Shown in pieces: positions 1 to 5,332 of a DNA stretch of 5,670 nucleotides; positions within the stretch are counted from its first letter, which is position 1; each line of letters starts with the position of its first letter. The notes under the pieces were generated by a model. That model saw only the letters and a program-made list of their open reading frames with translations, ran no database searches and was not told the origin of the DNA. The stretch is from the NCBI GenBank assembly GCA_017476085.1, contig JAFVEJ010000237.1:1-5670 (forward strand), read 5' to 3'. The stretch comes from Alphaproteobacteria bacterium (GTDB lineage Bacteria; Pseudomonadota; Alphaproteobacteria; RF32; CAG-977). A program made the translations under genes and the position numbers.

Positions 1-1313
1 CGCTGCGATTCTTCCTGCCGATGCATCATTTGACCCATTGTTTCGGTCAAAATACTGCTTTGCGTCTGCGCTACGACATCCGCGATCATTTTAGCCTGTT
101 CGGCAGCAGACATTCCGCCGCCCTGACCGCCGGATCCCGCATTAAAAACGGCGTTTTCCAACATCGCCTTTTTTTGCATTTCCAGAATTTCTTTTTGCGC
201 TTCGACCTGCGCCTGAACCATCATTTTGATTTGTTCGGCATATGAAGCTGCCTGCGCGGCAGAAGAAGACGATGAAGAAGCGGAATTGTTATTTTCAATA
301 ACGATTTGAGGGGCCTGCTGAAATTGCGGCAAAGACCCGCCTTTTTGAATTGACGAAAACAAAGCCGCCAATGTTTCGTTCGCGTTCCTTTGAGAATCGG
401 CAATCGCTTTTGCTATCAAGCTGCCCTGAACTTCCGCTGCATTTTGCTGTGACTTGGAAAAAGCTTCCGCCATTGCGCGCGCCGTCATTTCCTGGCTTTG
501 AGAAAAAATCTTTGCCATTGTTTCGGACTGCGCTTTAGCCTGTAATTCGGCAGATTTAACCTGCGCTTCGGTCAAGGCGTTGACCAATGCCTCAAGCCCT
601 TGCGATCCGGCTTGCGAAAGACTTTCCAGCCCCCCCTGAACGGCATAATTGACAGGCGCCGCTTGCATCGGCACAGACATCGGTACAGGCATCGGCGGAG
701 CGGCTTGCGCCGCATATTGCGCTCTTAATTTTGCCTGGACATTTTCAGCTTCGCTGGCGTTCCCTTCAACGGCGGAAATAGCGTTAAATTCCTGCTGCGC
801 GGCCTGCAGCGCCTGTGTTAATTGCGCGACCTCCACCGTTCTGGAAGAATCCTGCTTTGCCTCCGCAAGCGTCTTCGCCAACATTTCCATATTGCGGCGA
901 GCTTCTTCCTGTGCCTGCTGCATAACGGCCATCTGATTCATATTCATTTTTTCTTGAGCGGACGACAAAGCGTCCGCGATCGCTTTTGCTTTCGCTTTTT
1001 CCTCCGCTGAAACAAAAGCGTCATCTTCCTCTTCCGGCACATAGTCGTCGCCGTATTTCTGCTGTTCCAAATATGTCAGATAATCCCGCACATCCCGACC
1101 GCCGGGAATGTCGATCAATGTCGAACGAGCCTCCGGATTAATCGCCAACAACATATCATTATAACGGGTAACCAGATCTTCCCTGAGCACATGCAGCTGA
1201 CGATAAACGTTTACAAATCTTTGAGCCGTAACGTAAGGATCTTCTTCCCCGTCGGTCGCCGCACCGGGAAATTTCGGTTTCCATTTTTTAGTATCCTTTT
1301 TCGGCGGGCTCAT
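1..1313 (-). CDS. Ala/Gln/Met-rich coiled-coil protein of unknown function (3' end beyond window)
   Basis: An open frame of 437 codons runs without a stop from the ATG at 1311-1313 to the left edge, so the C-terminus is missing. A GGAG ribosome binding site (1319-1322) lies 5 bases before the ATG. I do not recognise the family. Residues 1-25 are basic and Pro-rich. Residues 26-92 look like a small globular helical domain (motifs VTAQRFVNVYRQL and IDIPGGRDVRDYL). Residues 93-99 are acidic. From about 103 to 323 the chain is Ala/Gln/Glu/Met-rich and probably coiled coil, broken by a Pro-Met segment at 206-216. A poly-Ser linker (344-351) leads to another helical stretch (353-390), a Gly-rich hinge (393-400) and more helix to the edge. 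There is no signal peptide or membrane segment, so it is probably cytoplasmic. A nine-residue unit such as MAKIFSQSQ or MAEAFSKSQ recurs. It sits downstream of the XRE regulator on the same strand. A scaffold or filament role is only a guess from composition. Confidence 0.85.
   Translation of the reverse strand, partial: MSPPKKDTKKWKPKFPGAATDGEEDPYVTAQRFVNVYRQLHVLREDLVTRYNDMLLAINPEARSTLIDIPGGRDVRDYLTYLEQQKYGDDYVPEEEDDAFVSAEEKAKAKAIADALSSAQEKMNMNQMAVMQQAQEEARRNMEMLAKTLAEAKQDSSRTVEVAQLTQALQAAQQEFNAISAVEGNASEAENVQAKLRAQYAAQAAPPMPVPMSVPMQAAPVNYAVQGGLESLSQAGSQGLEALVNALTEAQVKSAELQAKAQSETMAKIFSQSQEMTARAMAEAFSKSQQNAAEVQGSLIAKAIADSQRNANETLAALFSSIQKGGSLPQFQQAPQIVIENNNSASSSSSSAAQAASYAEQIKMMVQAQVEAQKEILEMQKKAMLENAVFNAGSGGQGGGMSAAEQAKMIADVVAQTQSSILTETMGQMMHRQEESQ
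666..701. repeat. Three tandem 12-bp units encoding a Pro-Met segment
   Basis: Three consecutive 12-base units begin CATCGG (666-677, 678-689, 690-701). The first two differ at two positions and the third diverges at its end. On the minus strand they encode a Pro/Met repeat of the form PMPVPMSVPM (about residues 207-216) in the coiled-coil protein. The unit is a multiple of three, so copy-number changes would keep the frame. Confidence 0.75.
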
Positions 1314-1341
1314 TTTTTCTCCAAGCAGGCATAATCATTCG

Positions 1342-1365
1342 TATCCTTATTGTTTATTAAGGATA
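1342..1365. repeat. Inverted repeat TATCCTTA/TAAGGATA in the leader of the coiled-coil gene
   Basis: TATCCTTA (1342-1349) and TAAGGATA (1358-1365) form a perfect 8-bp inverted repeat with an 8-base spacer. It lies 29 bases upstream of the ATG of the minus-strand coiled-coil gene. It could be a weak RNA hairpin in the leader or a protein-binding palindrome. No T-tract follows it on either strand, so it is unlikely to be a terminator. Confidence 0.5.
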
Positions 1366-1382
1366 TTCAGCATAATACTACG

Positions 1383-1422
1383 ATACCGCAGATTAATATA
1401 TCTTTAATCTGCGGTATTTTTT
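1383..1422 (+). terminator. Strong 14-bp hairpin with T-tract on the plus strand
   Basis: ATACCGCAGATTAA (1383-1396) pairs perfectly with TTAATCTGCGGTAT (1404-1417) around a 7-base loop. On the plus strand six T follow (1417-1422), the form of a rho-independent terminator. Both flanking genes are on the minus strand; in that direction the hairpin is preceded by A residues and followed by TCGTAGTATTATG, without a T-tract. It may still stop or slow minus-strand transcripts leaving the XRE gene, protect their 3' end, or terminate an antisense transcript. The structure is seen directly; the direction of action is uncertain. Confidence 0.6.
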
Positions 1423-1439
1423 ATTAAAACATTTTTTTC

Positions 1440-2435
1440 TTACGGCAAATGAATTTGCACGACCCGATGCAATGCCGATGCCTTATCCTCGGAAATTTCA
1501 ACTTTTTCTTCCGGATTCCAAAGAACACCGAACAATTTGCCGTCAATATCTTCACGCACGCTGATCAAACGCGCTTCCGTATCATTCATATACATGACCG
1601 CGATATCACCCAAACCGACCATTTTCGTCGGATCGACAATCAAAACAGAACGAGCCGGCAACAAATTGCCCAAACGGCGGGTACACAGCGAAACCGCATA
1701 GGAAGACATCGGATTAACCGCACCGGCAAAACAATTAACCGTTCCCAACGGTGCTTGACGGTCAATAATAATCGTGCCGTTTTCTCCGGCCTGACCATAT
1801 ACCTGTAAAACGATATCCGGATGTTCCTGTTTCATGGAAGCCATTTTAGATACCGGCAATTCGGGATATCCCGTTTTCACGCCGGCAACGGTACGATAAC
1901 GGGCGTCATTCCTTTGAATAAATTCTTCCAAAGCGCCGGCTTTATCCAAATCATAGATCTGCTTTTGCAGCTCATCATTCGTATATCCCAAGGCGCGGGC
2001 AATTCTTGAAATTTCGTCTTCGGAAACTTCGCGCTGCCCCATTTCTATACGGTGATACACCGAAAGCGTCAGTTCCGATCCGTCCGCCACATCGGCCAAC
2101 GTTAAATTTTTCTGTCCGCGAATATAACGCAGTCCTGCGCCCAACATTTTCAATCCGCAACGTTCGTTGACGCGGTTGCGCCGTTCCTGCTCACGACGCC
2201 AGGCCTGCACGACATCAGGTTGAGAACTGGCCTCGTTGACAAAAATTTCACGCAAAGGACAATCCAAAAACTCGGCGATCCGAACTAACTGTTCCTGATC
2301 TATGCGCCTGTATCCCTTTTCAATTTTACTGACGGCTGAAAGGCTGACGCCCAAAAAATCCGCCAACTCCTGCATTGAGCGACCGCGCACCCGACGATAC
2401 ATACGAATTTGATTCGGAAAGATAATCTCTTCCAT
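1440..2435 (-). CDS. XRE-family transcriptional regulator, two HTH domains plus S24/LexA-like C-terminus
   Basis: A 331-residue cytoplasmic DNA-binding regulator. Residues about 8-66 form a first Cro/C1-type helix-turn-helix, with MQELADFLGVSLSAVSKIEKG showing the typical helix 2, turn and recognition helix. Residues about 97-158 form a second, with LTLADVADGSELTLSVYHRIEMG. A charged linker (69-95) joins them. Residues about 220-331 resemble the beta-rich dimerisation domain of S24/LexA-type repressors: SVLIVDP, then GLGDIAVMY, then a final strand HRVVQIHLP. Where S24 peptidases carry the Ser of a GDSM-like motif this protein has CTRRLG, and no Lys stands at the usual place after GDIAV, so self-cleavage is unlikely. 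The start at 2433-2435 is supported by AAAGGA (2444-2449), 8 bases upstream. A promoter overlapped by an inverted repeat suggests autoregulation. The signal it senses and its targets are unknown; the downstream coiled-coil gene is one candidate. Confidence 0.9.
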   Translation of the reverse strand: MEEIIFPNQIRMYRRVRGRSMQELADFLGVSLSAVSKIEKGYRRIDQEQLVRIAEFLDCPLREIFVNEASSQPDVVQAWRREQERRNRVNERCGLKMLGAGLRYIRGQKNLTLADVADGSELTLSVYHRIEMGQREVSEDEISRIARALGYTNDELQKQIYDLDKAGALEEFIQRNDARYRTVAGVKTGYPELPVSKMASMKQEHPDIVLQVYGQAGENGTIIIDRQAPLGTVNCFAGAVNPMSSYAVSLCTRRLGNLLPARSVLIVDPTKMVGLGDIAVMYMNDTEARLISVREDIDGKLFGVLWNPEEKVEISEDKASALHRVVQIHLP

Positions 2436-2462
2436 TCACATTATCCTTTATCTGTCAACAAC

Positions 2463-2499
2463 AAGCCGAAAAAACGGCTTTTCTTTTTATAGCCGTTTT
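2463..2499. promoter_or_regulatory. Nested inverted repeats at the XRE promoter, candidate autoregulatory operator
   Basis: AAAACGGCT (2471-2479) and AGCCGTTTT (2491-2499) make a perfect 9-bp inverted repeat with an 11-base spacer, so half-site centres lie 20 bp apart, about two helical turns. An overlapping second palindrome uses AAGCCG (2463-2468) and CGGCTT (2475-2480) around six A. The outer repeat straddles the proposed -10 box and start site of the XRE gene. This arrangement fits an operator for the encoded double-HTH protein. The same bases as minus-strand RNA could also form two mutually exclusive hairpins, one followed by a T-run, so attenuation is the alternative. Confidence 0.5.
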
Positions 2500-2514
2500 C
2501 AAAAAAAATTACAA
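2486..2514 (-). promoter_or_regulatory. Sigma70-like promoter of the XRE regulator gene
   Basis: Read on the minus strand, TTGTAA (2509-2514, -35, 4 of 6 consensus) is followed after 17 bases by TATAAA (2486-2491, -10, 5 of 6). Transcription would begin near 2479, giving a leader of about 44 bases before the ATG at 2435. It is the best-spaced pair found upstream of this gene; its overlap with the inverted repeat supports regulation at initiation. Confidence 0.5.
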
Positions 2515-2550
2515 CACCTGCCGTATAAAATACTTTATTCTTTAATATAC

Positions 2551-2576
2551 TGTTCCTTTTCGGCAACTTTGTTCCT
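2551..2576. repeat. Direct repeat TGTTCCT upstream of the XRE promoter
   Basis: TGTTCCT occurs at 2551-2557 and 2570-2576, 19 bp apart and about 40-60 bp upstream of the proposed -35 box. It may be a binding site for an upstream regulator, but seven-base matches in AT-rich DNA can be chance. Apart from this I see nothing identifiable between 2515 and the terminator at 2665. Confidence 0.25.
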
Positions 2577-2664
2577 CAAGTATTTCCCGGCTGTTTATCA
2601 CAACAGGATATTTTATCGTAACATTTTTGCTTAATACAATTAGGGAAGAGACATTTTTCCAACT

Positions 2665-2694
2665 AAAAAAGCTCCGTTTGCACGGAGCTTTTTT
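2665..2694 (-). terminator. Rho-independent terminator after the 196-residue protein gene
   Basis: GCTCCG (2671-2676) pairs with CGGAGC (2683-2688) around a 6-base loop. The stem is extended by AAAAAA (2665-2670) against TTTTTT (2689-2694), so it reads as a terminator in both directions. On the minus strand it begins 15 bases after the stop codon at 2710-2712 and ends that transcription unit before the XRE promoter. Confidence 0.85.
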
Positions 2695-2709
2695 GTAATC
2701 AGCGAAGCA

Positions 2710-3300
2710 TTATCTGCCGCCGCGGCCAACAAAAGCAAGCACGCTTTTTTTAGCGGCTGAATTTTTTTCTTCTTTTTCTTTCTTTGCCAGATGACGCGAC
2801 AATTTACGCAAAGCGAGCTGTTCATGACGCAGATCTTTATAAGAACTGGTAGAAAATAATTCCTTCGGCGTTGTGGGATCGCCGATTGTTCCGGCAATCA
2901 TTTTTGATCCTAAATAAGCGGCGCCAATTCCGCCGACAACTTGTCCCAATTCAGGAGAAACCGCCGCAGCCGCCAATGTGGTCGCCATAACGGCACCTAA
3001 TTTGATAAACGATTCCTTTCCGTTATCTCTGGTCCGTATATTGGCATAATAAGCCGCCTTATCTCTAAAGCCGTATTCTTTCATTTTTTCTTTATTTTCA
3101 GCATATCTGGCAGAGATGTCTTCCTGTTTAATTCCTTCCCAACGGGGGCGTGTTGCAAAATCTTTCAAATAATGATTGGCAACGATCATCGAATCGGAAT
3201 GAGTCAATTCAACGACTTCTTCTAAGTATTTATTCAACAATGCCGCAGATTTTGAATCTTTTCCGGCTGTTTCTTTCTTTTGTTCCAACGATAAAGCCAT
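2710..3300 (-). CDS. Hypothetical 196-residue protein with a glycine-zipper-like hydrophobic segment
   Basis: I do not recognise this family. The protein starts MALSLEQKKE. Residues 1-95 are charged and mainly helical, with aromatic patches such as RPRWEG and KAAYYANIR. Residues about 99-137 are hydrophobic and small-residue-rich: LGAVMATTLAAAAV, then a Gly-spaced stretch with glycines at 119, 123, 124, 126, 131 and 137. This resembles glycine-zipper membrane-associating segments, and one hairpin-like membrane insertion is possible. Residues 160-185 are strongly basic and Lys/Glu-rich; the C-terminus is FVGRGGR. There is no N-terminal signal peptide. An in-frame ATG at 3334-3336 would add 12 residues, but it overlaps the proposed -10 box, whereas AAGGGA at 3306-3311 sits 5 bases before the ATG at 3298-3300, so I chose the latter. 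It has its own promoter and terminator and is probably monocistronic. Function unknown. Confidence 0.8.
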   Translation of the reverse strand: MALSLEQKKETAGKDSKSAALLNKYLEEVVELTHSDSMIVANHYLKDFATRPRWEGIKQEDISARYAENKEKMKEYGFRDKAAYYANIRTRDNGKESFIKLGAVMATTLAAAAVSPELGQVVGGIGAAYLGSKMIAGTIGDPTTPKELFSTSSYKDLRHEQLALRKLSRHLAKKEKEEKNSAAKKSVLAFVGRGGR

Positions 3301-3305
3301 AATGT

Positions 3306-3311
3306 TCCCTT
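3306..3311 (-). promoter_or_regulatory. Ribosome binding site AAGGGA that fixes the start at 3300
   Basis: Minus-strand AAGGGA lies 5 bases upstream of the ATG at 3298-3300. The upstream in-frame ATG at 3334-3336 lies inside the promoter and would not be on the transcript, so the shorter protein is preferred. Confidence 0.75.
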
Positions 3312-3334
3312 TCGAATCGAATATTAGTGAAAAC

Positions 3335-3362
3335 ATTGTAATCTTTTTGAAATTTTTGTCAA
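3335..3362 (-). promoter_or_regulatory. Sigma70-like promoter of the 196-residue protein gene
   Basis: On the minus strand a perfect TTGACA (3357-3362) is followed after 16 bases by TACAAT (3335-3340, 5 of 6 consensus). Transcription would start near 3328, giving a leader of about 28 bases. A second TTGACT lies 12 bases further upstream (3369-3374). A TTCGA-A-TCGAA palindrome (3311-3321) falls between the start site and the ATG. This is the clearest promoter in the window. Confidence 0.75.
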
Positions 3363-3435
3363 GTTTTCAGTCAACATCCTTTTTTTCATTGAAAATAAAC
3401 GCTTCGACTTTTCCCGCAAATATTTTTAAAGGGAT

Positions 3436-4179
3436 TTATTTCTTCTTATCTTTTTGTTTTTGCGCCAAATCTTCGGCCGCACGATACCTGTTGTTTATTT
3501 TCTGACGCATTGCCTCCAGAAAAACGTCCGTATCGTAAGAAGCCCTTTTGTATTCTTTTTCGATTTGATCTCTTAAAAACATAATGATGCTCTGTCCTTC
3601 AAACTTGGCATCACGGATATAATACCCGCCCTGCTTTTTCCTTAACGCAAACAAAATTTCAAAATCCCCGTCTTCAGCCTGCGAAGAAGGTTCCTGATCT
3701 TCCTTTTGCCCCGAACCAAATTGCGCTTGAATACTCTTAACGCTTTGATACAACTGTTCTTCGTCTTTTAATTTTATTTTTGTTTTTAAAAGAATATCCT
3801 TGCCCGCAGGAACCTTTTCGCTCACTTGAAGAGATACGCCCCGGAAACTAAAACTGGAAGATCCGTACGTTACCACAAAATAATCAAAGAAAATCAGCTG
3901 CAAAGCCTCCTGTTGTTCAACGGACATATTTTTCCAGTTTTTTCCCATTACAAGACGCGGCATTTCTTTTTGATTAAAGACTTCTTTGGCAATGCGGCGC
4001 AGTTTTAAATAACGCGCCTTTGTTTCTTCAATCGACAGAACGTCCAACAGTTCATATCCTTTTTTGAGCAGCCATGCCTCCGGCGACTGTTCGGCAGACG
4101 CCGCAGCCGTTTGCGCCCGCGCCGAAAAACAGGAAGAAAGAAACAACAGAAAAACAAAAACTGCTTTTAATTTTTTCAT
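3436..4179 (-). CDS. mlaC: MlaC/Ttg2D-family phospholipid-binding periplasmic protein
   Basis: A 247-residue exported protein of the MlaC family (toluene tolerance Ttg2D, PF05494). In known systems MlaC carries phospholipid between the outer-membrane MlaA complex and the inner-membrane MlaFEDB transporter. The N-terminus has a signal sequence (KKLKAVFVFLLFL); cleavage could follow ARA at 20-22, but LSSC at 14-17 also fits a lipobox. Family hallmarks are MPRLVMGKNWKNMSVEQQEAL (73-93), followed by FFDYFVVTYGSSSF and later FALRKKQGGYYIRDAKFEGQSIIMFLRDQI (177-206), which matches the family pattern of a basic/Gly turn, a strand, then 'EG.S....R.Q'. An acidic, Gln-rich insertion at about 139-172 separates two core strands and is longer than usual. 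The C-terminus is Lys-rich. AGAGGG (4183-4188) precedes the ATG by 3 bases. No mlaA, mlaD, mlaE or mlaF is next to it, so its partners lie elsewhere or outside the window. The family call is confident; lipid specificity is inferred. Confidence 0.88.
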   Translation of the reverse strand: MKKLKAVFVFLLFLSSCFSARAQTAAASAEQSPEAWLLKKGYELLDVLSIEETKARYLKLRRIAKEVFNQKEMPRLVMGKNWKNMSVEQQEALQLIFFDYFVVTYGSSSFSFRGVSLQVSEKVPAGKDILLKTKIKLKDEEQLYQSVKSIQAQFGSGQKEDQEPSSQAEDGDFEILFALRKKQGGYYIRDAKFEGQSIIMFLRDQIEKEYKRASYDTDVFLEAMRQKINNRYRAAEDLAQKQKDKKK

Positions 4180-4230
4180 ACGCCCTCTTTAAGATTTTTT
4201 CAAAAAAGCATTTTTCACTATTACATTTTA

Positions 4231-4236
4231 ATTATA
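4231..4236 (-). promoter_or_regulatory. Candidate -10 box for mlaC in the divergent intergenic region
   Basis: The 117-base region between mlaC and the solute-binding gene is very AT-rich. On the minus strand a perfect TATAAT occupies 4231-4236, which would start mlaC transcription near 4224; the hexamer at the expected -35 distance (TACATA, 4254-4259) matches poorly. For the plus-strand gene the best candidate -10 is TATATT (4258-4263), again with no good -35. The two promoters would overlap, so shared control is possible but not demonstrated. Confidence 0.4.
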
Positions 4237-4296
4237 TCTTACTTTTAGTTTTTTATGTATATTAAAAATTCGAATGTTTCAATTAATGGGGAAAAA

Positions 4297-5322
4297 ATGA
4301 CCAAGCGTTTGATATGTCTTTTCCTTTTTGGCTTATTTTATTTTGGTTTAAGTCCCCGCGTTCAAGCGGGCGCCGTCTTGTCCCGGATAAAGCAAACCGG
4401 AGTCGTGCGATGCGGCGCCAGAACGACTGCCGACGCTTATGCGTACAGAAAAAACAGCGAATGGTTCGGTATTGATGTTGAAATTTGCCGACTGATTGCT
4501 TCCGCCGTTTTAGGGCGTCCCGAAGCCGTTCAAATCATTCCTGTTAATCAGGAAGAAGGTTTCCATTTATTGGAAAACAATCAGATTGATATTTTAAATG
4601 CCGCCACGCCGTGGACAATGGAAAAAGAATTACGGTCGAATGTTTCTTTTCCTTCCGTTTTTTATTATTCCGCACTGGCCTTTATCGGTCATTACAAACC
4701 CGAAGCATCTTCAATGAAAGACTATCGGGAAGCTAAAGTCTGCGTTGAAGGAACGCCTTTTCTCATTCAGGAACTGGAAGCTTACAACAAACGGCACAAG
4801 CTGGATATGCGCATAATGAAACTGCCGACGCTGTCCCGTGCGAAAGAATTATTGTATTTAAAGCGATGCGATTTGGTTTTTGCCCGTTTGGAAACGTTGC
4901 ATTCGGACTATTTCAAAAAAAGTCCTGCCGATGTGGATCTGGTTGTCCTGCCCGAAATCGTCAGAACATATCCGACCGGCCCTTATATCCGGGATGACGA
5001 CAAGGAGTTGTTTAAAATTCTGCGTTGGCTGATTTACGCTGTTGTCAAAGCTGAAGAAAAGGGCATATCCTCCCAAAACATTGAAGATTTCCAAAACACC
5101 GAAGATCCCGAAATACAAAATCTGTTGGGACAGGATAAAATTGCCGCCGAAAAATTGGGCGTTGACAACGGATGGATTTATCGCGCCCTGGCCGAACAAG
5201 GCAATTACAACGAAATTTATCAAAGAGGGCTGGGTGAAAAATCAATTCTTCGGCTTAAACGAACCGCAAACAAGCTAAGCAAAAACGGCGGCTTGATTCA
5301 AGTCCAAGACTTTCAAAAATAA
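4297..5322 (+). CDS. AapJ-like amino-acid ABC transporter substrate-binding protein
   Basis: A 341-residue periplasmic solute-binding protein of the type 3 family (SBP_bac_3), closest from memory to AapJ of the general L-amino-acid transporter and the same length as typical AapJ. I chose the ATG at 4297-4299 because a signal peptide begins there (MTKRLICLFLFGLF, predicted cleavage after RVQA at 24) and GGGGA precedes it; the in-frame ATG at 4255 adds 14 polar residues before the signal. Family features in order are IKQTGVVRCG (31-40), EWFGIDVEICRLIASAVLG (55-73), PWTMEKE (105-111), GTPFLIQELEAY (152-163), CDLVFARLE (191-199), PTGPYIRDDDKELFKILRW (226-244), KAEEKGISSQNI (251-262) and the AapJ-like C-terminus LGVDNGWIYRALAEQGNYNE (287-306). 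Ligand-contact segments differ from AapJ, so the ligand is uncertain. No permease or ATPase gene follows; the next gene, 10 bases on, is a MuiA-family protein. Confidence 0.88.
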   Translation: MTKRLICLFLFGLFYFGLSPRVQAGAVLSRIKQTGVVRCGARTTADAYAYRKNSEWFGIDVEICRLIASAVLGRPEAVQIIPVNQEEGFHLLENNQIDILNAATPWTMEKELRSNVSFPSVFYYSALAFIGHYKPEASSMKDYREAKVCVEGTPFLIQELEAYNKRHKLDMRIMKLPTLSRAKELLYLKRCDLVFARLETLHSDYFKKSPADVDLVVLPEIVRTYPTGPYIRDDDKELFKILRWLIYAVVKAEEKGISSQNIEDFQNTEDPEIQNLLGQDKIAAEKLGVDNGWIYRALAEQGNYNEIYQRGLGEKSILRLKRTANKLSKNGGLIQVQDFQK

Positions 5323-5332
5323 GGGAATTAAA

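Noticed and set aside
649..936. Plus-strand open frame rich in Ala and Cys
   Set aside because: It lies antisense to the long minus-strand coiled-coil gene and its composition is the mirror of that gene's Gln/Ala codons.
2453..2458. Perfect TTGACA on the minus strand just upstream of the XRE start codon
   Set aside because: No -10 box lies 16-18 bases downstream; that distance reaches the start codon itself. The TTGTAA/TATAAA pair further upstream is better placed.
3301..3336. Upstream in-frame ATG (3334-3336) as start of the 196-residue protein
   Set aside because: It overlaps the proposed -10 box and lacks a ribosome binding site, while the ATG at 3298-3300 has AAGGGA at good spacing.
4195..4207. 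TTTTTT-C-AAAAAA inverted repeat upstream of mlaC
   Set aside because: All A/T pairs with a one-base centre; it cannot form a stable RNA hairpin and is expected by chance in this AT-rich leader.
4255..4296. Upstream in-frame ATG (4255) as start of the solute-binding protein
   Set aside because: It would put 14 polar residues ahead of the signal peptide and overlaps the AT-rich promoter region; the ATG at 4297 begins the signal sequence directly.
4858..5223. Minus-strand open frame of 121 codons
   Set aside because: It is antisense to the well-supported solute-binding gene and has no recognisable family features.
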